Shown piece by piece: positions 7,962 to 15,342 of a stretch of 45,837 bases of DNA. This DNA is from Chamaesiphon sp. 341R_metabat_111 (GTDB taxonomy: Bacteria > Cyanobacteriota > Cyanobacteriia > Cyanobacteriales > Chamaesiphonaceae). Position 1 is the stretch's first letter; each line of letters opens with the position of its first letter. The DNA is taken from positions 1-45,837 of the forward strand of contig JANXVE010000059.1 of NCBI GenBank assembly GCA_025351825.1, read 5' to 3'. The translations under genes were made by a program, and so were the position numbers. The notes under the pieces are model-generated. The model did not search any database and had not been told where the DNA came from. It saw only the letters and a program-made list of their open reading frames with translations.

Positions 7962-8744
7962 ATGCTCAAAAAATCTTGGGATCGACTGGCAATCGCAGCA
8001 ATCGTTGTTGGTTGTCAACAGGCTGTAATGTCTCCCGCTCAGGCACAGAGTTCGGCTTCTGCACCGATGGCACTCAAGTCGATGCTCACCAAGATCGATA
8101 CAGCGGCAAATCAACGCAAGTTACCAGAACTTTTGCGCTATTACAGCCCTGACTTTACGACTGGCGATGGCTTGAGTAGAGCTGTCTGGCAACAGTCGCT
8201 AGGTCAATTTTGGCAGAGTTATAGCAACCTCAATTACACTACTACTCTCAAAAGCTGGCAGGGTGGGAGTAATAACTACACGGCAAATACGATTACCAAA
8301 ATTACTGGCACCCAGAATATCAATGGTAGGGTATTAAATCTGCTATCGACGATCGAGTCTAGTCAAAAAATTGTCGGTGGACAAATCATCCAGCAACAAG
8401 TCCTCCAAGAACGCACACAGGTATCCAGTGGTGCCAAACCACCAACGATCGAACTCAACTTACCTGATAAGATGCAAACTAATGCTGAATATAGTCTAGA
8501 TGCGATCGTTACGGAACCCCTCGGTGAAGATGTATTAATGGGCACGACAATCGAACAACCAGTCACCGCTCAAAGTTATGGTCAATCAGCCAACTATAAA
8601 CTAGAATTGCTCACTGCTGGCGGCTTGTTCAAAACTGCCCGCGCTCCAGGTAAATCTGGCGATTATTGGTTCTCGACGATCTTTATTCGCCCTGCGGGGA
8701 TGACAACTCTTACTCAGCGGGTACGGGTGGTGAAGGGGAGGTAG
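7962..8744 (+). CDS. Secreted NTF2-like domain protein
   Basis: 260 residues from the ATG at 7962 (MLKKSWDRLAIAAIVVG); an in-frame ATG seven codons upstream adds nothing to the signal. A clear signal peptide ends at SPAQAQ (about residue 29). Residues 40-130 look like an NTF2/SnoaL-type fold (ALKSMLTKIDTAANQRKLPELLRYYSPDF) and the remainder is beta-rich. Such cyanobacterial exported proteins are of unknown function; periplasm is inferred. Flanked by murG, divergent, and by a MITE-like repeat downstream. Confidence 0.65.
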   Translation: MLKKSWDRLAIAAIVVGCQQAVMSPAQAQSSASAPMALKSMLTKIDTAANQRKLPELLRYYSPDFTTGDGLSRAVWQQSLGQFWQSYSNLNYTTTLKSWQGGSNNYTANTITKITGTQNINGRVLNLLSTIESSQKIVGGQIIQQQVLQERTQVSSGAKPPTIELNLPDKMQTNAEYSLDAIVTEPLGEDVLMGTTIEQPVTAQSYGQSANYKLELLTAGGLFKTARAPGKSGDYWFSTIFIRPAGMTTLTQRVRVVKGR

Positions 8745-8794
8745 AGGACTGGGAGACTCGGAGACTGGGGGAAAGAAACATTCACAGAGCTGTA

Positions 8795-8885
8795 GATCTG
8801 TAGGTTGGGTTGCGCGGAGCAAAACTCAACAATAACATCCTGGTTAAGTGCGTTGGGTTTCATTCTTCAACCCAACCTACAGATC
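8795..8885. repeat. MITE-like hairpin element with perfect 18-bp inverted ends
   Basis: GATCTGTAGGTTGGGTTG (8795-8812) and CAACCCAACCTACAGATC (8868-8885) are exact reverse complements enclosing 55 bases. A partly decayed relative lies at 2762-2845. It carries no coding capacity and sits between convergent genes. Confidence 0.8.
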
Positions 8886-8935
8886 CTAACTCTATAGCTA
8901 AACCACTAGCAACTAAACCACTAAACCACTAAAAA

Positions 8936-9751
8936 TCATTTCCCCAACAATTTAACCACCCCAATCCCGCCAAAATACAGAGCTAAAACTGCACCTGCCA
9001 GTAAGCTCTGCGTGAGTGGATCTGTAGATGGGGTGACGATTGCTCCAACTACCATCGATCCGACTACCACGCTTTGCCAAGCGGAGAGCATCAGCTTGGA
9101 GGAGAGAATTCCCAGCAGGGACAGTAAAATCTGGACGACGGGCAACTCAAACAGCAACCCCGTGGCGAATAGTAACACTAGCACGAACTCAAAGTAGCGA
9201 TCGATCGACCAAGCCTGTTCCACAACATCGGCACCATAGCCAATCAGAAAATTGAGCGCGGCAGGGATAAGTAAATAATAAGCGAAGGCAATCCCTCCCA
9301 CAAATAATACCGAAGAACCCATCACCACAGGTAGCACCAGTTGCCGTTCGCGCTTCGTCAATCCAGGAATCACAAATTGAATTACTTGATAAAGTACAAC
9401 CGGACTGGCAACTAATAAGCCACAGTAGCCAGCCACTTTCACCGAGACAAAAAAGTACTCACCTGGAGCAAGCTGAAGAAACTTAATCCCCGCCGCAGGT
9501 ATTTCTAGAACTTGGACGATTTGTTTAGCATAGACGAAACAGCCCAACGCCCCGATCGCAACGGCAATAATTCCATAAAAAATCCGCTGCCGGAGTTCTT
9601 CCAAATGATCGAAAAAAGACATCTCCGAATCCTCTGTCGGAAATTCGTCTAGCTGGCTGTCAACCATAGGTAGACTTGGATCTGGAGACCACAGTGCAGT
9701 ACTCAATTCGGGATTAGTCGTCTGAAAATCGCTATCTACTTCTGAACTCAT
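8936..9751 (-). CDS. tatC: Twin-arginine translocase subunit TatC
   Basis: 271 residues with six hydrophobic segments. TatC is the receptor of the twin-arginine pathway, which exports folded proteins across plasma and thylakoid membranes. The cytoplasmic hallmark FFDHLEELRQRI (residues 46-57) precedes helix 1, and the loop motifs SPVVLYQVIQFVIPGLTKRER and FELPVV are in order. The N-terminus is about 40 residues longer than in bacterial TatC and acidic; a second ATG at residue 44 (MSFFDHLEEL) would give the short form, so the start is not certain. No tatA is nearby. Confidence 0.95.
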   Translation of the reverse strand: MSSEVDSDFQTTNPELSTALWSPDPSLPMVDSQLDEFPTEDSEMSFFDHLEELRQRIFYGIIAVAIGALGCFVYAKQIVQVLEIPAAGIKFLQLAPGEYFFVSVKVAGYCGLLVASPVVLYQVIQFVIPGLTKRERQLVLPVVMGSSVLFVGGIAFAYYLLIPAALNFLIGYGADVVEQAWSIDRYFEFVLVLLFATGLLFELPVVQILLSLLGILSSKLMLSAWQSVVVGSMVVGAIVTPSTDPLTQSLLAGAVLALYFGGIGVVKLLGK

Positions 9752-9967
9752 CGCAGCGGCTTAGTCTGAACTTCTGCTCTCATCTTACCCGATCGACAGA
9801 TGTGGTGAAATCAAAAGATCCAGGTAAAAACCACTTCAAATGCTAATAATTGTGAGCTATGTAACAACTCTCGACCCATTATTGGATAGAATATAAGCAG
9901 TGGTGTCACACAAATTGTCTAGCAACTAGGCGATCGACACCAATATTGAGTTAAATACATTCATTAC

Positions 9968-10153
9968 ATGGAATCTAGTGTCCCACCTGGCAAGTCTCAA
10001 ACCGAACCCCCGCGAAACAAGTGGGGTGAGTTCTGGGGCAGTGCGATCGCAATCTTTACGTTGATCCTACCAGTTGTGGCGATCGTTCATTACTCGCCAA
10101 CTAGCCAAGTCCAAGCTTTACCAACATTACCATCGACACCGCGACCTCAATAG
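9968..10153 (+). CDS. Small single-span membrane protein
   Basis: 61 residues: a polar, proline-containing N-terminus, one hydrophobic helix (GSAIAIFTLILPVVAIVHYS, about 24-43) and a proline/threonine-rich tail. The frame contains a HIP1 octamer (GCGATCGC at 10042-10049) and reads in good codons. I do not recognise the family. It lies divergent from tatC and 111 bases before ppa. Confidence 0.5.
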   Translation: MESSVPPGKSQTEPPRNKWGEFWGSAIAIFTLILPVVAIVHYSPTSQVQALPTLPSTPRPQ

Positions 10154-10263
10154 CTCCAGACAGATTCAGTATGAATCGCTATGTGTCCAGTTCCCAATTC
10201 CGAGTAAAATGCAGCTAGGGAGATTAATTTCTCCTAATTTTTATTGAATTGGAGCATTTTGTT

Positions 10264-10776
10264 TTGGACTTAGCCCTCATCCCCGCTCAACCTAAATTCG
10301 GCATCATCAACGTTTTAATCGAAATTTCGGCTGGTAGCAAAAACAAGTACGAATTTGACAAAGATCTGAATGCAATGGCACTCGATCGAGTACTATCTTC
10401 CTCAGTTCACTATCCCTGTGACTACGGCTTTATCCCCAATACTTTGGGCAACGATGGCGATCCCCTCGATGCCATGATTATCATCGATGAACCTACTTTT
10501 CCTGGCTGCGTAATTGCCGCCCGCCCAATTGGAATGCTCGAAATGATCGATGGTGGCGATCGAGATGAGAAGATTCTCTGTGTAGCTGATAAAGATCCCA
10601 ACTACGCTCACGTCAAATCCCTCAAAGATATTCCCCAACATCGCTTGGACGAAATTTCCGAATTCTTTAAAACCTACAAAAATCTAGAGAAAAAAGTAAC
10701 CGAAATCCTCGGCTGGAAAGATGTCGATGCAGTTATGCCTCTGGTTCAAGAATGTGTCGCTGCGGCGAAGAAGTAG
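10264..10776 (+). CDS. ppa: Inorganic pyrophosphatase
   Basis: Family I soluble pyrophosphatase, 170 residues from a TTG at 10264; it splits pyrophosphate to phosphate and so pulls biosynthetic reactions forward. The signature NDGDPLDAM with its metal-binding aspartates is present, as are KYEFDKD and the [12 protein letters not shown] segment. The start is set by the family N-terminus (M-D-L-x-x-IPAQP) and by GGAG at 10251-10254, 9 bases upstream; an in-frame TTG at 10249 would overlap that ribosome binding site. A G-rich/C-rich repeat separates it from panD. Confidence 0.95.
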   Translation: MDLALIPAQPKFGIINVLIEISAGSKNKYEFDKDLNAMALDRVLSSSVHYPCDYGFIPNTLGNDGDPLDAMIIIDEPTFPGCVIAARPIGMLEMIDGGDRDEKILCVADKDPNYAHVKSLKDIPQHRLDEISEFFKTYKNLEKKVTEILGWKDVDAVMPLVQECVAAAKK

Positions 10777-10804
10777 ATTGTCGTGCTGAATGATCGGTTG
10801 AAAT

Positions 10805-10946
10805 AGGGAAGGGTGGGGGGTGTGGGAGGATAGGGAAGGATAGGAGGACGGGCAAGAACGCAAGCGTTCCATATTTCTTCCGACACCCCCCACACCCCCA
10901 CACCCCCCACACCTCCCACACCCCCCACACCTCCCACACCCCCTCC
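10805..10946. repeat. Bipartite G-rich/C-rich minisatellite with palindromic centre
   Basis: A G-rich arm (10805-10852, GGGTGGGGGGTGTGGGAGGA type) and a C-rich arm (10881-10946, CACACCTCCCACACCCC units) flank the perfect palindrome GAACGC AA GCGTTC (10856-10869). The two arms could pair into one large hairpin. The C-rich arm ends directly at the panD start codon. The array in mutS2 (34855-34985) has the same two-arm plan. Confidence 0.8.
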
Positions 10947-11327
10947 ATGCTCCGTACCCTACTAGCCGCAAAAATCCACAGTTGCACGATCACAGATGCT
11001 AACCTCCAATACATGGGTAGCATTAGTATCGACGAACTGTTGTTGACTGCGGTTGGGATCGTTCCTTATGAACAGGTGCAAGTAGTCAATGTAAATAATG
11101 GCGAAAGATTCATTACTTATGCAATTGCAGCGGTGGCGGGTTCTGGATCGATCGAATTGAACGGTGCTGCCGCTAGACTGGGCATTAAGGGCGATAAGTT
11201 GATTATTATGACCTACGCTCAATTTAGTGAATCTGAGGCTCAGAGTCATCATCCTAGAGTAGTTCTAGTAGACGAGCACAACCACATTACCGAAACAAAG
11301 TCATACATTCCCACTGGTTTGGGCTAA
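10947..11327 (+). CDS. panD: Aspartate 1-decarboxylase
   Basis: 126 residues, complete. PanD makes beta-alanine from L-aspartate for pantothenate and coenzyme A. It is made as a proenzyme that cuts itself between G24 and S25 (QYMGSISID), turning the serine into the catalytic pyruvoyl group; K9, in the conserved AAKIH, is also present. The ATG is preceded with no gap by the C-rich arm of a tandem repeat, so no Shine-Dalgarno site exists. It probably depends on leaderless-type or unstructured-leader initiation, or on read-through from ppa, 170 bases upstream. Confidence 0.95.
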   Translation: MLRTLLAAKIHSCTITDANLQYMGSISIDELLLTAVGIVPYEQVQVVNVNNGERFITYAIAAVAGSGSIELNGAAARLGIKGDKLIIMTYAQFSESEAQSHHPRVVLVDEHNHITETKSYIPTGLG

Positions 11328-11681
11328 TATTTCCAAGCCGTAATTTTTTAGTTGCTAATAGTTGTCATTTGCTAATTGGATCTGATATAGTATTTAAGCG
11401 GTGGTGGTAAATACCCCCATTGAAAAATTTTGGTTGAGTTTCGCATTCGATCGACTTTTAAAGGGGTTTTAGGGCATCATAGGCTAGTAGAAATAATTTC
11501 TACTTGACTGGTACAACGCAGCTAACTGGAGACAGAAATAGCTCTGTACCTAATTAAAAAGGGTTTAACGCCCGTTGCTTTTGAGAATTATTAGTAAGTT
11601 ACGACAGTAATAACTAAAGTAACAAGAATTATTTGCAGCAGCGATCGAGACGGCCATCTATTTTAGAGTATCAACTCAAGA
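11328..11681. other. 354-base intergenic leader of the iron-type operon
   Basis: No coding frame of interest. It is AT-rich, contains the 19-bp palindrome listed at 11486-11504 and a TTGAGAATTATTAG stretch (about 11580-11593), and probably carries the promoter of the ferredoxin-ferritin-porin operon. No clear -35/-10 pair could be fixed. Confidence 0.5.
11486..11504. promoter_or_regulatory. 19-bp palindrome, candidate Fur-type operator
   Basis: AGTAGAAATAATTTCTACT is a perfect inverted repeat (9 + 1 + 9). Its length, AT-rich centre and position 180 bases before an iron-storage/iron-porin operon suit a Fur-family site. Binding by Fur is inference; the core differs from the classical GATAATGATAATCATTATC. 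Confidence 0.45.
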
Positions 11682-12368
11682 ATGAACAAGCAGCACAAAC
11701 TAATCAAGCCACTCACAGGTCATTTTCTCGGCTGGGGAGACGACAGTACACCCCACCGTTATATCAAGCTAGCCACCAGTAGCGGCGAACAGACAGTCAA
11801 AGTTGCTAAAAGCCTCCGTCCCCAAATTCAGGACTGGCAACCAGGGATGTGGTTGACATTGCTCAGTCAGGAGCGCACCTCTCTAGCGACAGGTGAGAAA
11901 AAAATTAAAATCAAACAGTTATTAATTTTACCGAGTATCTATCCATTCGACAGGATCGATCGTGAATTACCGCCGACTGATGAGTGCAAAGTTAGTATGC
12001 CAGTCGAACCAACCAAAATTCGTATTTGCCAGGGTTCAAGTTGTCGCAGAAGTGGTAGTGAAAAGATTTGTCGATCGATGCAAGCATATCTCGAAAACAA
12101 CAATTTAACGGAGAAAGTGAAGATAGAAACAGTAAAATGTCTGCACCAATGCAAAGCAGCTCCACATGCGATATTTTGTAGTCCAAGTAATGCAATATTA
12201 CCAGGCAAAACTCACTACCGCCAACTTCAGACTAGTCAGGTACAAGTAATGCTAGCAAAACATTTTCCCGTTGCAGCATCCCCAGTACCAATTGGTTCTA
12301 ATCTGATTGAAAAGATTAGTAATTATCTCAGTCAGCAGCGCATCTCCATCTCCAATAATCTCTCATAG
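11682..12368 (+). CDS. Thioredoxin-like [2Fe-2S] ferredoxin domain protein
   Basis: 228 residues. The C-terminal half is a thioredoxin-like [2Fe-2S] ferredoxin fold with its four cluster ligands in the usual C-x4-C and C-x3-C pattern: CQGSSC (about residues 115-120) and CLHQC (about 151-155). The N-terminal 90 residues (TGHFLGWGDDSTPHRYIKLAT...GMWLTLLSQE) form a separate beta-rich domain often seen before this ferredoxin in cyanobacteria. First gene of an operon with a ferritin (14 bases downstream) and a porin. By analogy with bacterioferritin-associated ferredoxin it may pass electrons to release stored iron; that role is inferred from context only. Confidence 0.75.
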   Translation: MNKQHKLIKPLTGHFLGWGDDSTPHRYIKLATSSGEQTVKVAKSLRPQIQDWQPGMWLTLLSQERTSLATGEKKIKIKQLLILPSIYPFDRIDRELPPTDECKVSMPVEPTKIRICQGSSCRRSGSEKICRSMQAYLENNNLTEKVKIETVKCLHQCKAAPHAIFCSPSNAILPGKTHYRQLQTSQVQVMLAKHFPVAASPVPIGSNLIEKISNYLSQQRISISNNLS

Positions 12369-12382
12369 CTTCAACTTTTATA

Positions 12383-12820
12383 ATGATGCAAGATCTAGAC
12401 CAAGAAAAAGCGATTGATGTGCTCCGTACGATTATGGAATTTGAGTTGGCTGGAGTCGTTCGGTATACCCATTATGCTTTGATGATAACTGGACCGAATC
12501 GGATTCCGATCGTTGATTTCTTCAAAGCTCAAGCGACAGAATCACTCCTTCATGCCCAGCAAGTCGGCGAGATTTTGACAGGATTAGAAGGTCATCCATC
12601 CCTCCAAATCACTCAAATGGAGGAAACTCATAAACACTCTGTTCGAGACATTCTCACCGAGAGTTTGGCTCATGAAACAAACGCCTTGAACATGTATAAG
12701 AAGCTGCTTAATGTTGTCGAAGATGCGAGTGTTTATCTGGAAGAATTTGCCCGCACGATGATCGGTAATGAAGAGCTACATACGATCGAAATCAAAAAAA
12801 TGTTACGCGATTTTAGCTAG
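12383..12820 (+). CDS. Ferritin-like (bacterioferritin-type) protein
   Basis: 145 residues, a four-helix bundle of bacterioferritin size. Candidate metal ligands are E21 (EFELAGVVRYTHY), E53/H57 (TESLLHAQQ), E98 (AHETNALNMY) and the ExxH E130/H133 (NEELHTIEI). The first site has one extra residue between Glu and His (E-S-L-L-H) compared with the standard ExxH, so a normal ferroxidase centre is not certain. There are two consecutive ATG codons at the start. It lies between the [2Fe-2S] ferredoxin and the porin, which supports an iron-storage or iron-transfer role. Confidence 0.75.
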   Translation: MMQDLDQEKAIDVLRTIMEFELAGVVRYTHYALMITGPNRIPIVDFFKAQATESLLHAQQVGEILTGLEGHPSLQITQMEETHKHSVRDILTESLAHETNALNMYKKLLNVVEDASVYLEEFARTMIGNEELHTIEIKKMLRDFS

Positions 12821-12865
12821 TTGGCTACAACCCCTTACCCTTTATCTATCTCAGGAACAAATCTT

Positions 12866-14332
12866 TTGAAACGACAATTAAACTGGCTGACAGTCACCGC
12901 AGGTAGCATGTTAGCCACCCTCCTGCTCATCTCTGGTGCTCAAGCAGCCGAATCTTTTGCGGCTACACCCACTTCAGCCAGCTCCAGCTTGATTGCCAAC
13001 CATAACCCTAGCGACAGCCGTCAACTAATCGCCTCCAGGAAAAAGAAACGCCTCAAGAAAAAAGTTAAATCTAGACCAAAAACAACTGCAACAGCTCCAA
13101 CGACAACTACGCCCGCAACTTTACCAACAGATCTCACTCAAACTACCCCAGCACCACCAGCACCAACTCCCCCAGCACCACCAGCACCTGTCGCACCACC
13201 AGTAGAAACTCCTCCAGCACCTGTCGCACCACCAGTAGAAGCCCCAAAAGCCACAACTCCAGCTCCAAATCAGTTCTCCCTAACTACGAAGCTACAAGGA
13301 CAAGTAATTTTTGGAGCGACTGGAACAGTTGGTGGTGACTTCAGCCGCAACACAGCTCTTGGTGCTCGGAGCAGACTCGAACTCAAAACTGATATCGGTG
13401 GTGGTACGCTCACAACTCGGCTGCAAGCAGTGGGCTTAGGTTTATCCAATAAAGCACCCACAGCGGGAACTGCTGCGGTTGCGACTCCTGAAGGTAGCTT
13501 ATCCTGGACTGATGGTAGCACTGGCAATAGTATCGGAGTTGACGCACTCAAGTATGAATTTGCGCTATCTCCTCAAACACAGGTAGTCGTTGCCGCAAAT
13601 GCTGGTGCATCCGATGACTTCACCGATACCATCAATCCTTACTTTGACGGCGATGGTGCCAGCGGTTCGATCTCTGCTTTTGGTAATCGTCCCTCCATTT
13701 ACTACACGGTTCAAGGTGCTGGTGTTGGCATTCGCCATAAATTAAGCGACAGTACTGAACTCAGTGTTGGCTATTTATCCAGTACTGCGGCTAATCCGAC
13801 AGCAGGAAATGGACTACTTGGTGGTAGCTATGGTGCGATGGCCCAGCTTACCATCAAAGCAGGCGAAAATTCTAAAGTTGGGGTCACATACACGCGAACG
13901 CTAAATGCCAATCCTGGGACAGGCAGTACGAATGCCAATCCAGAAGCAGCCGGAAACAGCAATAACTTTGGACTGCAAGGTTCTTTTCAATTAAGTCCTG
14001 AATTCACCTTGGGTGGTTGGGCTGGTTATACCCAAAACCAAGCTGCTGGTGGTGACAGACAGATCTGGAACTGGGCGGTGACTGCGGCAGCTCCAAACTT
14101 CGGTGGTAAAGGTAACTTAGCTGGTTTCTTAGTCGGACAGGAGCCACGGGTTGCTTCTTCGAGTAATGGCACTACAGACGAAAAGTCTGGATTACATATT
14201 GAGGGTTTTTATCAGATGAAAATCAATGATAATCTCAGCATCACTCCAGGACTAATCTATCTGACAGCACCCAATCAAGCACCTGGAAATAGTGCGGTGA
14301 TTGGTGCGTTGAGAAGTACATTCACTTTCTAA
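12866..14332 (+). CDS. OprB-type cyanobacterial porin (iron uptake porin family), no SLH domain
   Basis: 488 residues from a TTG at 12866, preceded by AGGA (12853-12856) at 9 bases. This start gives a classic signal peptide (MKRQLNWLTVTAG...GAQA), whereas the TTG at 12821 adds 15 residues directly after the ferritin stop. After cleavage comes a lysine/arginine-rich patch (RKKKRLKKKVKSRPK), about 75 residues of proline/alanine/threonine repeats (APPAP, VAPPVE), then the beta-barrel from NQFSLTTKLQG to the terminal phenylalanine (LRSTFTF). Related cyanobacterial iron uptake porins normally carry an SLH domain in place of the basic/proline region. Outer membrane. A hairpin terminator follows. 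Confidence 0.85.
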   Translation: MKRQLNWLTVTAGSMLATLLLISGAQAAESFAATPTSASSSLIANHNPSDSRQLIASRKKKRLKKKVKSRPKTTATAPTTTTPATLPTDLTQTTPAPPAPTPPAPPAPVAPPVETPPAPVAPPVEAPKATTPAPNQFSLTTKLQGQVIFGATGTVGGDFSRNTALGARSRLELKTDIGGGTLTTRLQAVGLGLSNKAPTAGTAAVATPEGSLSWTDGSTGNSIGVDALKYEFALSPQTQVVVAANAGASDDFTDTINPYFDGDGASGSISAFGNRPSIYYTVQGAGVGIRHKLSDSTELSVGYLSSTAANPTAGNGLLGGSYGAMAQLTIKAGENSKVGVTYTRTLNANPGTGSTNANPEAAGNSNNFGLQGSFQLSPEFTLGGWAGYTQNQAAGGDRQIWNWAVTAAAPNFGGKGNLAGFLVGQEPRVASSSNGTTDEKSGLHIEGFYQMKINDNLSITPGLIYLTAPNQAPGNSAVIGALRSTFTF

Positions 14333-14347
14333 TCCTGAAGAATACTC

Positions 14348-14399
14348 AATAAAAATATAGAGCTGGGTAATGAATTACCTCACCTCTATATTTTTATTG
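14348..14399 (+). terminator. Terminator of the iron-type operon
   Basis: CAATAAAAATATAGAG (14348-14363) and CTCTATATTTTTATTG (14384-14399) are perfectly complementary over 16 bases, with an inner GGTAAT/ATTACC helix. It starts 15 bases after the porin stop; the right arm contains TTTTTATT. Confidence 0.7.
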
Positions 14400-14441
14400 G
14401 ACTTATACTGCTAACTGCTAACAGCTCACACGACAATATCC

Positions 14442-14948
14442 ATGTTAATGTCTCTCTCCATCTCCATTACTGCTGTTGGTGCTATTTTATTTTTTAGTCG
14501 TCGGCTACTGTGCTATCTCAGACACTTCCAACAAGTTGATTATAGTAAAGAGCAGTTTAGAGATTGGATCTTTGGAAATGGCATCTACGATAAAAAAGGT
14601 AGTCTGATTTCGGCGATTGCTGCCTTAACAATCGAGCTAACCAGGGAAAACATTGTCATCTCGCTGGTCGTTTCGACACTCGCGACCCTTGTATTATTAT
14701 GGGTAGGTTTAGCTGAAGATAACCCCATGGAAACAGGATTATTCAGGCTCCAAATCACCACACAATCCGCAGGAATATACAATATTGGTTTAGGTTTATA
14801 CTCGATTTTAGTAGCAATATCATTTTGGGTTACTTACGCACTCGGTGCTGGTGATGATATTGCTTGTTATTGGTTAGTCGTGATTATTTCGATTCAGTCT
14901 TCACCAATTTGGCTAGTTATTTCCAATAGTTTATGGAAACGGACTTAG
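14442..14948 (+). CDS. Hypothetical membrane protein
   Basis: 168 residues with four hydrophobic segments (about 5-25, 75-93, 112-137, 140-160). The first is followed by a basic amphipathic stretch ([20 protein letters not shown]) that recalls the N-terminal membrane region of some MurF-linked proteins, but this is not enough for a function. It ends tail to tail with the moaD-like gene, overlapping by 4 bases (14945-14948). Confidence 0.55.
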   Translation: MLMSLSISITAVGAILFFSRRLLCYLRHFQQVDYSKEQFRDWIFGNGIYDKKGSLISAIAALTIELTRENIVISLVVSTLATLVLLWVGLAEDNPMETGLFRLQITTQSAGIYNIGLGLYSILVAISFWVTYALGAGDDIACYWLVVIISIQSSPIWLVISNSLWKRT

Positions 14949-15220
14949 CCACCAGCTACTGCTGGAACGATACTCACTTGGTCGCCGTCAGCGAGTGGTG
15001 TCTCGGTGCCATTGAGAAAGCGGATATCTTCATCATTGACATAGAAATTCAGGAAGCGGCGCAATTGTCCGCTATCGTCACAAAGTCTAGCTTTGACTCC
15101 AGGACAACTAACTTCGAGCGCGTCTAATAATTCGGCGATACTCTTGCCTTCACACTCAATCGTAGCTTTATCGCTAGTAAATTTTTGGAGTGCAGTTGGA
15201 ACTAATACTTTTACAGTCAT
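14945..15220 (-). CDS. MoaD/ThiS family ubiquitin-like sulfur carrier
   Basis: 91 residues with a beta-grasp layout and the C-terminal diglycine (PAVAGG) at which such carriers are adenylated and charged with sulfur. The [14 protein letters not shown] ending is typical of the MoaD-like branch. It lies 122 bases downstream of thrC on the same strand. In mycobacteria a similar carrier (CysO) sits beside a PLP-dependent cysteine synthase; thrC is also a PLP enzyme of that fold type, so a shared job is possible but unproven. The ATG follows a C-rich repeat leader and has no clear ribosome binding site. Confidence 0.8.
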   Translation of the reverse strand: MTVKVLVPTALQKFTSDKATIECEGKSIAELLDALEVSCPGVKARLCDDSGQLRRFLNFYVNDEDIRFLNGTETPLADGDQVSIVPAVAGG

Positions 15221-15235
15221 TTGATGATGGATGAG

Positions 15236-15285
15236 GAAGTGTGGGGAGTGTGGGAGGTGTGGGGAGTGTGGGAGGTGTGGGGAGG
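15236..15285. repeat. G-rich tandem repeat upstream of the moaD-like gene
   Basis: Alternating GTGTGGGGA/GTGTGGGAG units. On the coding (minus) strand it is C-rich and ends about 16 bases before the ATG at 15220, the same placement as at 911-985 and before panD. Confidence 0.8.
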
Positions 15286-15342
15286 AAGATGCTTTATTTC
15301 TCTACCTTTTCCCCCTTGCCTGCGTACCCTAAAGCCTAAAGC

